A stretch of 9,592 nt of DNA from Campylobacterota bacterium (GCA_003646525.1 QMKU01000028.1:1-9592); one strand, 5' to 3'; positions 1-7,070 are shown, counted from the first letter of the stretch. The notes: generated from the letters alone by a model not told the origin. Program-made: numbers and translations.

Positions 1-1
1 A

Positions 2-604
2 GCTAGAGATATGAAATGGAATTATAGACACAATCTCATAGCTGTAGATCCAGAAAAGAAAATAGCAACATTCAATAGACACTGGAAAGAGAAAGGTGCT
101 TGGGATGAAGATCTTGAGGATTACAGTATTGAGATGAAGAGTAAAACAGTAGAAAAACCATATGATTTCCTCCATATTACACCTCCAATGTCAGCTGCAA
201 AAGAGATCGCAAAATCTCCAGTAGGTTCAGGAAAAGGTTGGGTACCAGTCAACAAAGAGACACTCCAGCATATCAAATTTTCTAATGTATTTGCACTAGG
301 TGATATAGCAGCAGTTCCTATGGGTAAAACAGGTGGATCTGCTAGAAAGCAGTATAAAGTTGTTGTAGATAACCTTATATCAGTAATGGAAGGTAAAGAG
401 CCTACTGCTAAATATGAGGGTTATACTGTATGTCCATTGATTACAAGTCTCAGCACAGTAATGCTTGCTGAGTTTAACTGGACCAAAAAGCCAACTCCTT
501 CATTCCCTCTTGATCCTACAGTAGAGAGATATATATGGTGGCTGATGAAAGTCTATGCACTTAAGCCTATGACACAATATGGTATGCTTTCTGGTAGAGC
601 ATAA
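2..604 (+). CDS. sqr: Sulfide:quinone oxidoreductase, C-terminal part (5' end outside window)
   Basis: Membrane-associated flavoprotein that oxidises sulfide, usually to polysulfide sulfur, and passes two electrons to the quinone pool. The frame is open to the window edge, so the N-terminal FAD-binding fold is not visible and the ATG at 11 is internal. Counting from that Met, the segment shows the second FAD contact NVFALGDIA (92-100) and then YEGYTVCPLIT. Its Cys141 is at the position of the redox-active C-terminal cysteine of SQR. The family tail follows: VMLAEF, FPLDPT.ER, and a short amphipathic region before GMLSGR. The CPL..., LAEF and FP.D...ER pattern resembles type II (SQOR-like) enzymes more than flavocytochrome c sulfide dehydrogenase. 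The first catalytic cysteine cannot be checked here. A cytochrome c gene begins 25 bases after the TAA stop and is probably co-transcribed. Confidence 0.85.
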   Translation, partial: ARDMKWNYRHNLIAVDPEKKIATFNRHWKEKGAWDEDLEDYSIEMKSKTVEKPYDFLHITPPMSAAKEIAKSPVGSGKGWVPVNKETLQHIKFSNVFALGDIAAVPMGKTGGSARKQYKVVVDNLISVMEGKEPTAKYEGYTVCPLITSLSTVMLAEFNWTKKPTPSFPLDPTVERYIWWLMKVYALKPMTQYGMLSGRA

Positions 605-629
605 AAAATTAGAAGAAAAAGGAGAATTT

Positions 630-1049
630 ATGAGAAAAAAGAATATGATTATACTATCAGCTGTTGCTCTATTTGCATTGAGTGGATGTGGTGATGCACC
701 TGAGAGTTCATCAGAGGCAAAAGTATACAGTAAAACGCCAACTGAAGTTTATCAGCAATCATGCAAAAAGTGTCATGGTGACAATGGTGAAGGTAATGTT
801 AAGAAAAAAAGTCCAGCACTTAATGATAGACAAGCAGAAGAGCTTGAGCTTGATCTATATGATGTAAAAAATGGTGGATTGAATCAATCATCAGGTACAG
901 AACATGATGTAATGGAACATAATATGCAAAAACTCTTGGCAAAAGGGTATGATTATGATCCTAAAGCAATGGCTATATATTTAGAAAAAAGTTTCTATAA
1001 AATGGATGCTCCAAAAGCAGCAGAAACAGCTACTCCAGCTACACATTAA
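630..1049 (+). CDS. Small lipoprotein monoheme cytochrome c
   Basis: Predicted 139-residue periplasmic electron carrier. The start is the ATG at 630, preceded by an AAAAGGAG ribosome site at 617-624. A longer in-frame start at 579 would overlap sqr and lacks such a site. Residues 1-20 form a lipoprotein signal: basic MRKK, a hydrophobic run, and lipobox LSGC with Cys20 as the lipidated residue. The mature protein should therefore be membrane-tethered. One heme-binding motif, CKKCH, lies at 45-49 after YQQSC, followed by GDNGEG as in class I cytochromes c. Several Met residues (95, 99, 114) could supply the second axial ligand, but which one does is not evident. The C-terminus is Ala/Thr/Pro-rich. 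Its place directly behind sqr suggests that it accepts or distributes electrons in the same respiratory module. The partner is inferred, not shown. Confidence 0.85.
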   Translation: MRKKNMIILSAVALFALSGCGDAPESSSEAKVYSKTPTEVYQQSCKKCHGDNGEGNVKKKSPALNDRQAEELELDLYDVKNGGLNQSSGTEHDVMEHNMQKLLAKGYDYDPKAMAIYLEKSFYKMDAPKAAETATPATH

Positions 1050-1058
1050 CAGTACTAA

Positions 1059-1091
1059 GTTGGGGAAGATCTTCTCCTCCTCAACCTTTTT
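1059..1091 (+). terminator. Intrinsic terminator after cytochrome c
   Basis: Ten bases after the cytochrome c stop, GTTGGGGA (1059-1066) pairs with TCCTCAAC (1078-1085) in an 8-bp stem with one G-T pair. An alternative inner pairing, GGGGAAGA with TCTTCTCC, is also possible. CTTTTT follows at 1086-1091, as expected for Rho-independent termination. It separates the sqr/cytochrome c unit from the next gene. Confidence 0.7.
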
Positions 1092-1101
1092 ATCTATAAA
1101 A

Positions 1102-1142
1102 TTCCAAATTTAAAATAGTACAACTATAATTTATGTTATACT
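1102..1142 (+). promoter_or_regulatory. Candidate promoter(s) for the cytochrome b/c fusion gene
   Basis: A perfect TATAAT lies at 1125-1130 with TTCCAA (4 of 6 to TTGACA) 17 bases upstream at 1102-1107. A second candidate is an extended -10, TG-T-TATACT, at 1134-1142. Both fall between the preceding terminator and the next start codon. The region is AT-rich, so chance matches are likely and the exact start site is open. Confidence 0.4.
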
Positions 1143-1181
1143 AAATATAAGTTACTATCTTTGGATAAATGGATTAATATA

Positions 1182-2315
1182 ATGAACAAAAAAGCAGGAT
1201 ATGTATTTGTCTGGCCTATCGGCACTAGGATTATCCATTGGATGTTGGCACTCTCTTTTACGGCAGCTTTTATCACATCTTTTTATGAACCAAGGCTTCA
1301 TGATCATGTTGCATTTGGATTTATCTTTCTTACTATTATTATTTATAGAATTATTTGGGGATTTATTGGTCCTGAGTATGCTAGATTTAAAACCTTCAAG
1401 CTCAAACCTTCACAGCTAAAAGAGTATTTTGTTATAAAGATACAAAATAGATGGAGAAAGATTCCTGCTGGTCACAATCCTGCTTCAAGTTGGTTTACAG
1501 TATGGGCAATGGGTGTTGGCTTCATTATTGTTGTATCAGGACTTCTCCTTTATGGTATACAGGAGGGAAAGGGACTCTTTAGAGATCTCAACACTAACTA
1601 TAGTCATTTGATGTTTGTATTGGATGCTATTCATAAATATGCCTCTTATCTATTTGTAACTTGGGTTGTACTTCATATTAGTGGTGTATTAGTAGAACAG
1701 TTTTGGCATAAAACAAGTATGGTTTTTGCTATGGTGACAGGTTATAAGAAAACTGATGGTAAAGATACCGAAGTAAAATCAATATTGAGTATTTTCTCTT
1801 ATATAATGATTATCATAGCCATTGTAACATACTTCTTTATTGTTAGTAGTAACTACAACTTTTTAACACTTCAAAAATTTACAAATGTTGATTATAAGCA
1901 GATCAGTCCTGTATATGTAAAAGAGTGTGGTGATTGTCATAAAGCTCATCCTCCCTATCTACTGCCTAAAAAATCTTGGCAGCGTGTAATGGGTGCACTT
2001 GATAATCATTTTGGGGAAGAGATCACCGAAGCTAATATTACCAAATCACAACAAGCATCAATATTAGAATTTTTGAAAGAAAATGCAGCAGAGACAAGTA
2101 CTCATGAATCATCTATCAAGATAATGCATTCACTTGGCAAGCGTCGCCCAAAAGCTATTACAAAAACACCTTATTGGAGAGAGACTCATAAAGATATCCC
2201 AAAATATGTCTTTAAAGATAAAGATATTAAAGATAAGTCAAATTGTTCAGCATGTCACAAAGATTTTGAATATGGAAATTTAGATGATATGAATATTAAA
2301 TACCCTTTCAAATAA
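1182..2315 (+). CDS. Cytochrome b561-type membrane protein fused to a diheme cytochrome c domain
   Basis: 377 residues. The N-terminal half is a di-heme b561/Ni-Fe-hydrogenase-type cytochrome b: PIGTRIIHW (His19), helices at about 19-35, 43-62, 104-125 and 148-170, and candidate heme b ligands His19, His42, His151 and His165. A fifth helix (about 201-222) anchors a periplasmic C-terminal domain with two CXXCH motifs, CGDCH (249-253) and CSACH (355-359). The spacing, with SWQRVMGALDNHFGE between them, fits the diheme cytochrome c (DHC, PF09626-like) family. It probably moves electrons between quinol and periplasmic hemes. The ATG at 1182 is preferred because the frame's earlier TTG at 1161 lacks a ribosome site, but the Shine-Dalgarno for 1182 is also weak. 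It lies between sqr/cytochrome c and the Psr operon with its own promoter region. The electron partner is inferred. Confidence 0.8.
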   Translation: MNKKAGYVFVWPIGTRIIHWMLALSFTAAFITSFYEPRLHDHVAFGFIFLTIIIYRIIWGFIGPEYARFKTFKLKPSQLKEYFVIKIQNRWRKIPAGHNPASSWFTVWAMGVGFIIVVSGLLLYGIQEGKGLFRDLNTNYSHLMFVLDAIHKYASYLFVTWVVLHISGVLVEQFWHKTSMVFAMVTGYKKTDGKDTEVKSILSIFSYIMIIIAIVTYFFIVSSNYNFLTLQKFTNVDYKQISPVYVKECGDCHKAHPPYLLPKKSWQRVMGALDNHFGEEITEANITKSQQASILEFLKENAAETSTHESSIKIMHSLGKRRPKAITKTPYWRETHKDIPKYVFKDKDIKDKSNCSACHKDFEYGNLDDMNIKYPFK

Positions 2316-2322
2316 AAGTAAT

Positions 2323-2348
2323 TGAGAAGAATTGGATAAAACTTCTCA
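2323..2348 (+). terminator. Weak hairpin after the cytochrome b/c gene
   Basis: TGAGAAG (2323-2329) and CTTCTCA (2342-2348) form a perfect 7-bp stem with a 12-base loop, 7 bases after the stop codon. There is no T-tract, so it may only protect the 3' end of the transcript or act as a poor terminator. Confidence 0.35.
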
Positions 2349-2372
2349 CTGGCACAATAAAATCATTTAATC

Positions 2373-2412
2373 TTGACACACATCATTTTCTTATAAGTTA
2401 AAATGCTATATT
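2373..2412 (+). promoter_or_regulatory. FNR-like box with extended -10 upstream of the psr-type operon
   Basis: TTGAC-ACAC-ATCAT at 2373-2386 matches the Crp/Fnr-family consensus TTGAT-N4-ATCAA at 8 of 10 positions and is centred near 2379.5. An extended -10, TG-C-TATATT, sits at 2404-2412. A start near 2419 would put the box about 40 bases upstream, close to the class II activator position. The same TTGACA could instead be a -35 element with a poorly spaced TAAAAT at 2399-2404. Oxygen or redox control is inferred. Confidence 0.4.
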
Positions 2413-2424
2413 ATATAACATATA

Positions 2425-2459
2425 CTTATAAATAGGAGTATTTTACTCCTATTTATAAG
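2425..2459 (+). promoter_or_regulatory. Perfect 16-bp inverted repeat in the psrA leader
   Basis: CTTATAAATAGGAGTA (2425-2440) and its exact complement (2444-2459) are separated only by TTT. The palindrome begins a few bases downstream of the proposed start site and ends 17 bases before the psrA ribosome site. It could be a 5' mRNA stabilising hairpin or an operator for a dimeric regulator. There is no T-tract, so a terminator is unlikely. Confidence 0.7.
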
Positions 2460-2489
2460 ATAAGATATTATAATTAAGGAGGTGTGCTG

Positions 2490-4952
2490 ATGCATGTGGA
2501 AGTATCGAGAAGAAAATTTCTTCAGGGTAGTGCTGCTTTGAGTGTGATTGGTGGGACGAGTCTAAGTGTGACAAATCTCTTGGCTGGTCATGAAGAATCA
2601 GATAAAAATCTAAATGATTTAAGGGTGACGACCAAAACAGGAACAGGAAAGGCTACAGAGGTTGCTACACTTTGTGAAATGTGTGTCAATAAATGTGCTG
2701 CTATTGCGAGAGTAGAGGGTGGAATCATCACAAAACTTGATCCAAACCCTATGTTCCCAAAATCAAGAAATATGCTTTGTCCTAGAGGAAATGCTGGAAT
2801 CCAATCCATTTATGATCCTGATCGTTTGAAGTACCCGATGATAAGAGTTGGTGAAAAAGGTGAAGGTAAATTCAAGAAAGTCTCTTGGGAAGAAGCCTAT
2901 GATGCTATCTGGAATGGTACAGACAAATTCACTGGTATGAATAAAATACTTGAAGAGGAGAAAGATAATCGTTCTTCCTTTCTCTTCTGTGCTGGTGAAG
3001 GAATGGCAGAGCATACTTTCAAAACATTCTTTTCTGCGTTTGGGTCATCAAACTGGCTTAACCATGCATCATTATGTCTACAAACAGTTGTTTCTGGTTA
3101 TGGTGTTACACTAGGTTCTTATCCAGGAGTAGATCTAGAAAATACAGAGTATATCATTATGGCAGGTGCCAATAGAGCTGAAGCAATAGTAACACCTGAT
3201 ACCATGGATGGTTTCAAGCGAACCAAAGGCAGAGGGGCAAAACTGATCTGTATTGATCCTAGGTTTACTAATACTGCTGCAAAAGCCGATAAATGGTTGG
3301 CGATCAATCCTGGAACAGACTTGGCGTTTGTATTGGCATTGACCTATGTGGTCTTGACAGAAGAGCTTTATAACAAAAAATATGTTGCTGAAAACTTCAA
3401 TGGATTTGATGAATACCAAAAAAGTGTACTTGATAATAAATATACACCAGAATGGGCAGAGAAGATCACAAATATAAAAGCAAAAGATATTTATCAAATT
3501 GCTAGAGATTTTATGGCTCACGCGCCCAAAGCGATCTATTATCCAGGTAGAAGAAGTACTTTTGCAAATAATGATTTCCAACTGCGCCGTGCCATGGCGA
3601 TCTTCCAAGGACTTGGTGGTGGTATAGATACTAAAGGCGGTTTGGTTTTTGGAAAAAAACTCAAACTAGGTAGTCATGAGGCACTAGAGCCTATCTATGC
3701 TAGAGCAGAAGCTAGAGCTGTAGCAAAAGATAAACATCCTGAAAAAGGGCACTCTGGATATTCTGATTGTGCTGTTGTCAGTGGTGGTGGTTCATGGATA
3801 GGATGGAGAAATAGATTTTTGGAAGATAAAATGCCATATAAAGTCAGAGGAATGTTTATCTATAAGCATAATCCTATGATCAATATGCCAAATACCAAAA
3901 AAACAGCCAAAATGTTAAAAAAGATGGAACTAGTTGTCGCTATTGATACCATGCCAAGTGATACAGTGATGTATGCAGATGTCGTACTCCCAGAGTGTAC
4001 TTATCTTGAGCGGACTGATCCTGTCAAAACATTCGCTGGAGTAGAGCCTTCTATCGCTCAACGGAACAAAGTACTTGATCCTATGTATGAGACTAAGCCA
4101 GTCATTGAGATTTTGAAAGGTTTGACCGAGAAGATATCTAAACCACTTTTTGAGATTACGAAAAAGTATGATGATGATGTTCAAGAAGAGTTGGCCGATT
4201 TGGGTGAAGGTAAAGAGGCAAAAACAGCAGAACAAAGAGAATCAGAAGTCTATGCTGAATTTGATCTTGCTAAACCATTTGAGCACTCTCAAGAAGAGAT
4301 CAATAAACACATGATTGAGAGTGTCTATGGAGAAGAGGCTGTCAAAGCACTTGATGAACATGGTGTTTTCTATCCGAATATGGATAAGTACTTTAAACAG
4401 ATTTCTGCTAATGAACATCAGTATTATCCTGAAAAAGAGAAAGCCTATACTGTTAATGAAGGTAGACCAAAAACAGGAACTGGCAAAGTAGAATGTAATC
4501 TTCCCAATATGGGAAAAAAAGGTGTAGATGCTATGCCGATATGGAGAGAAGAGTATAATTTTGTTGTTCCTGAAGGCAAATTCCGAATGCTCACAGGTCG
4601 TCACGCGCAGTTCACACAAAGCGGTACGGCTAACAATGCCATGTTGAGAGATTTGATCTTTGAAAACTATGTTTGGATCAATAGACGAGTAGCAGCAAAA
4701 AAAGGTATCGAATTTGGTGATATGATAGAGGTATCGAGCAGTATAGGAAAAACGACCCTCAAGGCTTATCCTACAGAAAAAGTAGGACCTCAAACAATTT
4801 TCTTTGTCCATGGATTTGGAGAAGAGAGCGAAGCATTGACTTGGGCATACAAAAATGGTGGAAATGACAATACAGTCATTGAGGATATCACCGAGCCTGT
4901 ATATGGTTCATCATCAATGCATGAAACCAATGTAGAAATAAGGAAGGTGTAG
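2490..4952 (+). CDS. psrA: Polysulfide/thiosulfate-reductase-type molybdopterin catalytic subunit
   Basis: 820-residue periplasmic catalytic subunit of the DMSO-reductase (MopB) superfamily, PsrA/PhsA branch. It likely reduces polysulfide or a related sulfur compound with electrons from PsrB. The start is ATG 2490, 7 bases after a strong AAGGAGG (2476-2482). A twin-arginine signal SRRKFLQGSA (6-15) is followed by a hydrophobic stretch. The [4Fe-4S] motif is C62-X2-C65-X3-C69-X27-C97, followed by PRG. Cys196 in NHASLC is at the position of the molybdenum ligand; a cysteine fits Psr/Phs rather than the serine of DMSO/TMAO reductases. VLPECTYLERTDP (499-511) is family-typical, and the C-terminal dinucleotide-binding domain spans about 690-800. 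A charged, Glu/Lys-rich stretch (about 560-670) lies between them. The substrate could also be thiosulfate, elemental sulfur or tetrathionate; sequence alone does not decide. The stop lies 2 bases before the psrB-type gene. Confidence 0.85.
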   Translation: MHVEVSRRKFLQGSAALSVIGGTSLSVTNLLAGHEESDKNLNDLRVTTKTGTGKATEVATLCEMCVNKCAAIARVEGGIITKLDPNPMFPKSRNMLCPRGNAGIQSIYDPDRLKYPMIRVGEKGEGKFKKVSWEEAYDAIWNGTDKFTGMNKILEEEKDNRSSFLFCAGEGMAEHTFKTFFSAFGSSNWLNHASLCLQTVVSGYGVTLGSYPGVDLENTEYIIMAGANRAEAIVTPDTMDGFKRTKGRGAKLICIDPRFTNTAAKADKWLAINPGTDLAFVLALTYVVLTEELYNKKYVAENFNGFDEYQKSVLDNKYTPEWAEKITNIKAKDIYQIARDFMAHAPKAIYYPGRRSTFANNDFQLRRAMAIFQGLGGGIDTKGGLVFGKKLKLGSHEALEPIYARAEARAVAKDKHPEKGHSGYSDCAVVSGGGSWIGWRNRFLEDKMPYKVRGMFIYKHNPMINMPNTKKTAKMLKKMELVVAIDTMPSDTVMYADVVLPECTYLERTDPVKTFAGVEPSIAQRNKVLDPMYETKPVIEILKGLTEKISKPLFEITKKYDDDVQEELADLGEGKEAKTAEQRESEVYAEFDLAKPFEHSQEEINKHMIESVYGEEAVKALDEHGVFYPNMDKYFKQISANEHQYYPEKEKAYTVNEGRPKTGTGKVECNLPNMGKKGVDAMPIWREEYNFVVPEGKFRMLTGRHAQFTQSGTANNAMLRDLIFENYVWINRRVAAKKGIEFGDMIEVSSSIGKTTLKAYPTEKVGPQTIFFVHGFGEESEALTWAYKNGGNDNTVIEDITEPVYGSSSMHETNVEIRKV

Positions 4953-4954
4953 TC

Positions 4955-5518
4955 ATGGCAAGATATGGAATGGCATTAGATTACAAAAATTGTATCAATT
5001 GTAAAGCGTGTGAGGTAGCCTGTAAAGAAGAAAATGGTGTACTCTTGGGTGCAGATAAGCATAGGATTTGGGTAGGATCAAATGATGTTAAAGGGGAGTG
5101 GCCTCTTCTTGATATCGCATCGGCAGCATTTCTGCCGAGTCAGTGTCAACATTGTGATGATGCACCATGTCAAGAAGTCTGTCCAACCCATGCAACTTAT
5201 TATGATGAAAATAATGTTGTGAGAGTCGATCCAGATAAGTGTATCTTGTGTAGTTATTGTATGAATGCTTGTCCTTATGATGCAAGATATGTAGATGATA
5301 GAACTATGACGGTTGACAAGTGTAATTTTTGTGCAGAGACACGAATTGCAAGAGGTGAAACGACAACAGCATGTCAAAACACTTGTCCAACAAAAGTACG
5401 AATCTTTGGTGACTTAGATGATCCAAACAGTGAAATCTCAGAAACTCTTAGAGTAAGAGAGCACTTCACGCTGAAGACACATCTAGGTACCAATCCAAAA
5501 CTTTTCTATCTAACATAA
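4955..5518 (+). CDS. psrB: Four-cluster 4Fe-4S electron-transfer subunit
   Basis: 187-residue ferredoxin-like subunit that carries electrons between the membrane anchor and the molybdenum subunit. Sixteen cysteines fall in four groups: 13/16/19/23, 64/67/72/76, 96/99/102/106 and 123/126/140/144. This is the standard arrangement of PsrB/DmsB/NrfC proteins. There is no signal peptide, consistent with export as a complex on the Tat signal of the catalytic subunit. The ATG at 4955 follows the psrA stop by 2 bases, and its ribosome site AAGGAAGGTG lies inside the psrA 3' end, so translation is probably coupled. Length and cysteine spacing are ordinary. The PsrB assignment rests on its neighbours, because this family also serves other molybdoenzymes. 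Confidence 0.9.
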   Translation: MARYGMALDYKNCINCKACEVACKEENGVLLGADKHRIWVGSNDVKGEWPLLDIASAAFLPSQCQHCDDAPCQEVCPTHATYYDENNVVRVDPDKCILCSYCMNACPYDARYVDDRTMTVDKCNFCAETRIARGETTTACQNTCPTKVRIFGDLDDPNSEISETLRVREHFTLKTHLGTNPKLFYLT

Positions 5519-5528
5519 GGAGCTAATC

Positions 5529-6764
5529 ATGGCAGAAACAGTAGAAAAAACAGAAGAAATGGGCATGATTGACAAAGCAAAAGCTTTTGTCTCTACAATC
5601 CCTTATAATAAAATAGGAATGAAAGATTTAACCGATTTTGAGAAGACACCACGAAATAATCTCGTAGCTGTTCTCACCTTGGCATTTGTGGCGATGTTTG
5701 TAGTAGGTGTAGCAATCTATTTGATGCACGGGCATCATGCATATAATGTCACTAGAGAACATCCATGGGGCTTGTTAATCGCAGTTTATATCTTCTTCGT
5801 TGTTAGTTCGACAGGATTGTGTATTGTTGGTTCACTCGGCGATGTATTTGGGTTTAAAGATTATGAGATGATCTCCAAACGGGCTATTTTTGGCTCGATT
5901 GTCACGATTTTGGCAGGATTTGCGGTGATCGCATTTGAGATCGGACACCCTGTCACGATGCTGATATACAATGTCATCAGCCCAGGATTGACTTCAGCTA
6001 TCTGGTGGATGGGTACACTATATGGGATCTATCTTACCTTTATGATTATCGAGTTTGTTTTCCTTCTCAAACATGATATGAAAAATGCTAGAATATTTGG
6101 TTTGACAGGATTGTTGGTAGGTCTTGCGGCACACTCAAATCTAGGATCTGTATTTGGTTTTTTGAATGCTAGACCGATTTCAAACGGGGTATTTTATCCG
6201 ACTTACTTCATCTTGACGGCATTTATCACGGGTATTTTTATAGCCTATATTTTGATGGGTTGGAGATACAAGCTAGACTTTCCAACAGAAGCTAAGAAGA
6301 TGTTGATAGGTTTGGCAAAAATTCAAGGACTTTTGATCTCTATCTTGATCTTCTTTGTCACTTGGAAGATGCTGACTGATATCTATGGTGGCATGCCAAA
6401 TCGTTCAGAGGTTGCTATTCATATCCTTGGTTCATGGACTTTCTGGGCGGAGGTGATCTTGGCTATGTTGATCCCTCTCTATATTATCTTGAAAGATATG
6501 GGTAAAAGTATCAATGCGATGTTCTGGGCATCATTGGCTGGTATGGTAGGTATATTCTTTATGAGATATAACCTCGTCCATGACACACAGCTCAAGCCGC
6601 TTCAAATGATGAAGATTAAAGAGTATCAACTTACTCCTGAGTGGATTCATTACTTCCCAAGTATGACAGAGATTATGATCTCTCTAGGTGGATTGGGTCT
6701 TTGTGTCCTACTCTACTATATAGGATCAAAACTCTTCAATCTGGATGCAGACGAAGCACATTAA
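5529..6764 (+). CDS. psrC: NrfD/PsrC-family quinone-interacting membrane anchor
   Basis: 411-residue integral membrane subunit that exchanges electrons with the quinone pool and anchors the PsrAB-type pair. About ten hydrophobic helices are visible, at roughly 44-66, 79-103, 117-137, 152-170, 187-207, 221-243, 258-278, 293-312, 318-335 and 380-396. A charged, non-membrane N-terminus (1-40) precedes them. No heme-binding signature is evident, as expected for NrfD-type anchors. The ribosome site AAGGAG (5517-5522) overlaps the psrB TAA, with ATG 5529 seven bases on. The protein is longer than the 8-helix PsrC of Thermus (about 250 residues) and closer in size to ten-helix members such as HybB or ActC, so the psrC symbol denotes role rather than close identity. 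It is the last gene of the operon. Confidence 0.8.
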   Translation: MAETVEKTEEMGMIDKAKAFVSTIPYNKIGMKDLTDFEKTPRNNLVAVLTLAFVAMFVVGVAIYLMHGHHAYNVTREHPWGLLIAVYIFFVVSSTGLCIVGSLGDVFGFKDYEMISKRAIFGSIVTILAGFAVIAFEIGHPVTMLIYNVISPGLTSAIWWMGTLYGIYLTFMIIEFVFLLKHDMKNARIFGLTGLLVGLAAHSNLGSVFGFLNARPISNGVFYPTYFILTAFITGIFIAYILMGWRYKLDFPTEAKKMLIGLAKIQGLLISILIFFVTWKMLTDIYGGMPNRSEVAIHILGSWTFWAEVILAMLIPLYIILKDMGKSINAMFWASLAGMVGIFFMRYNLVHDTQLKPLQMMKIKEYQLTPEWIHYFPSMTEIMISLGGLGLCVLLYYIGSKLFNLDADEAH

Positions 6765-6771
6765 TAGTACT

Positions 6772-6813
6772 GCTTAACCGGCTCTCGCCGGGAAGCATTT
6801 CCTCTTCTTTTTT
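6772..6813 (+). terminator. Intrinsic terminator of the psr-type operon
   Basis: CCGGC (6778-6782), loop TCTC and GCCGG (6787-6791) form a GC-rich hairpin. GCTT (6772-6775) and AAGC (6793-6796) extend it across a small internal loop. A T-rich tract ending in eight T (6806-6813) follows. It lies 8 bases after the psrC stop. Confidence 0.8.
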
Positions 6814-6836
6814 CCTCATTTTAAAATTTATATTAT

Positions 6837-6979
6837 GGGGTATCCTCCATAAGTAGTTTACACTTTAAACTTATTGGATTTTGTAGGTGTGACCGTGTCA
6901 CACGAGCAGATCATCACTTGTGCGACATGGTCGCACCTACAATATTGTAAACTACCTTTTATTAGATATGAAGGATGCC
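6837..6979. mobile_element. Candidate MITE-like nested palindrome containing a REP pair
   Basis: Three nested inverted repeats share one centre. The outer arms are GGTATCCTCCATA (6839-6851) against the complement of 6967-6979, 11 of 13 matching. The middle arms are GTAGTTTAC (6853-6861) and GTAAACTAC (6947-6955), perfect. The inner arms are the REP pair at 6881-6942. TATTAT occurs directly outside each end (6831-6836 and 6980-6985), like a target-site duplication, though so AT-rich a 6-mer could arise by chance. It encodes no protein, so any mobility would have to be supplied elsewhere. Confidence 0.5.
6881..6942. repeat. Inverted pair of REP-like hairpins with GTAG heads
   Basis: Two 24-26-base arms (6881-6906 and 6917-6942) face each other across a 10-base spacer. 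The left arm reads GTAG then GTGTGAC-CGT-GTCACAC, a 7-bp stem with a 3-base loop. The right arm, read on the minus strand, is GTAG then GTGCGAC-CAT-GTCGCAC. The T-A to C-G change occurs on both sides of each stem, so pairing is preserved. A GTAG tetranucleotide 5' of an imperfect palindrome is the hallmark of REP sequences processed by REP-associated tyrosine transposases. No such transposase gene is in the window. Confidence 0.75.
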
Positions 6980-7003
6980 TATTATTGAAGTATGTTTGGT
7001 ATC

Positions 7004-7070
7004 ACGAAACGCCATAGTCCAACTTAAGCCATTAACTTGGACTATGGATATCTAAAGAGTTACGAAACGC
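7004..7070. repeat. Hairpin bracketed by a 9-base direct repeat
   Basis: CCATAGTCCAA (7012-7022) pairs perfectly with TTGGACTATGG (7037-7047). Inside, TTAA pairs with TTAA after one C-C mismatch, leaving a 4-base loop. ACGAAACGC occurs on both sides (7004-7012 and 7062-7070). No T-tract follows on either strand. The function is unknown; it could be a short repeat insertion, a protein-binding site or a remnant end of an element. Confidence 0.6.

Noticed and set aside
1161..1181. TTG start giving seven extra residues for the cytochrome b/c protein
   Set aside because: There is no ribosome site before the TTG, and the family's N-terminus normally begins close to the P.TR..HW motif. The ATG at 1182 is preferred, though its own ribosome site is weak.
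2350..2368. Sigma-54 promoter suggested by TGGCAC at 2350-2355
   Set aside because: The required GC element of the -12 box is missing at the correct spacing; the following bases are AATAAAATCAT.
4242..4811. 189-codon open frame on the minus strand opposite psrA
   Set aside because: It lies wholly inside a clearly coding gene, has a low-complexity Phe/Ile/Ser-rich translation, and shows no recognisable motif or ribosome site. Several similar shadow frames opposite psrA and psrB were also rejected.
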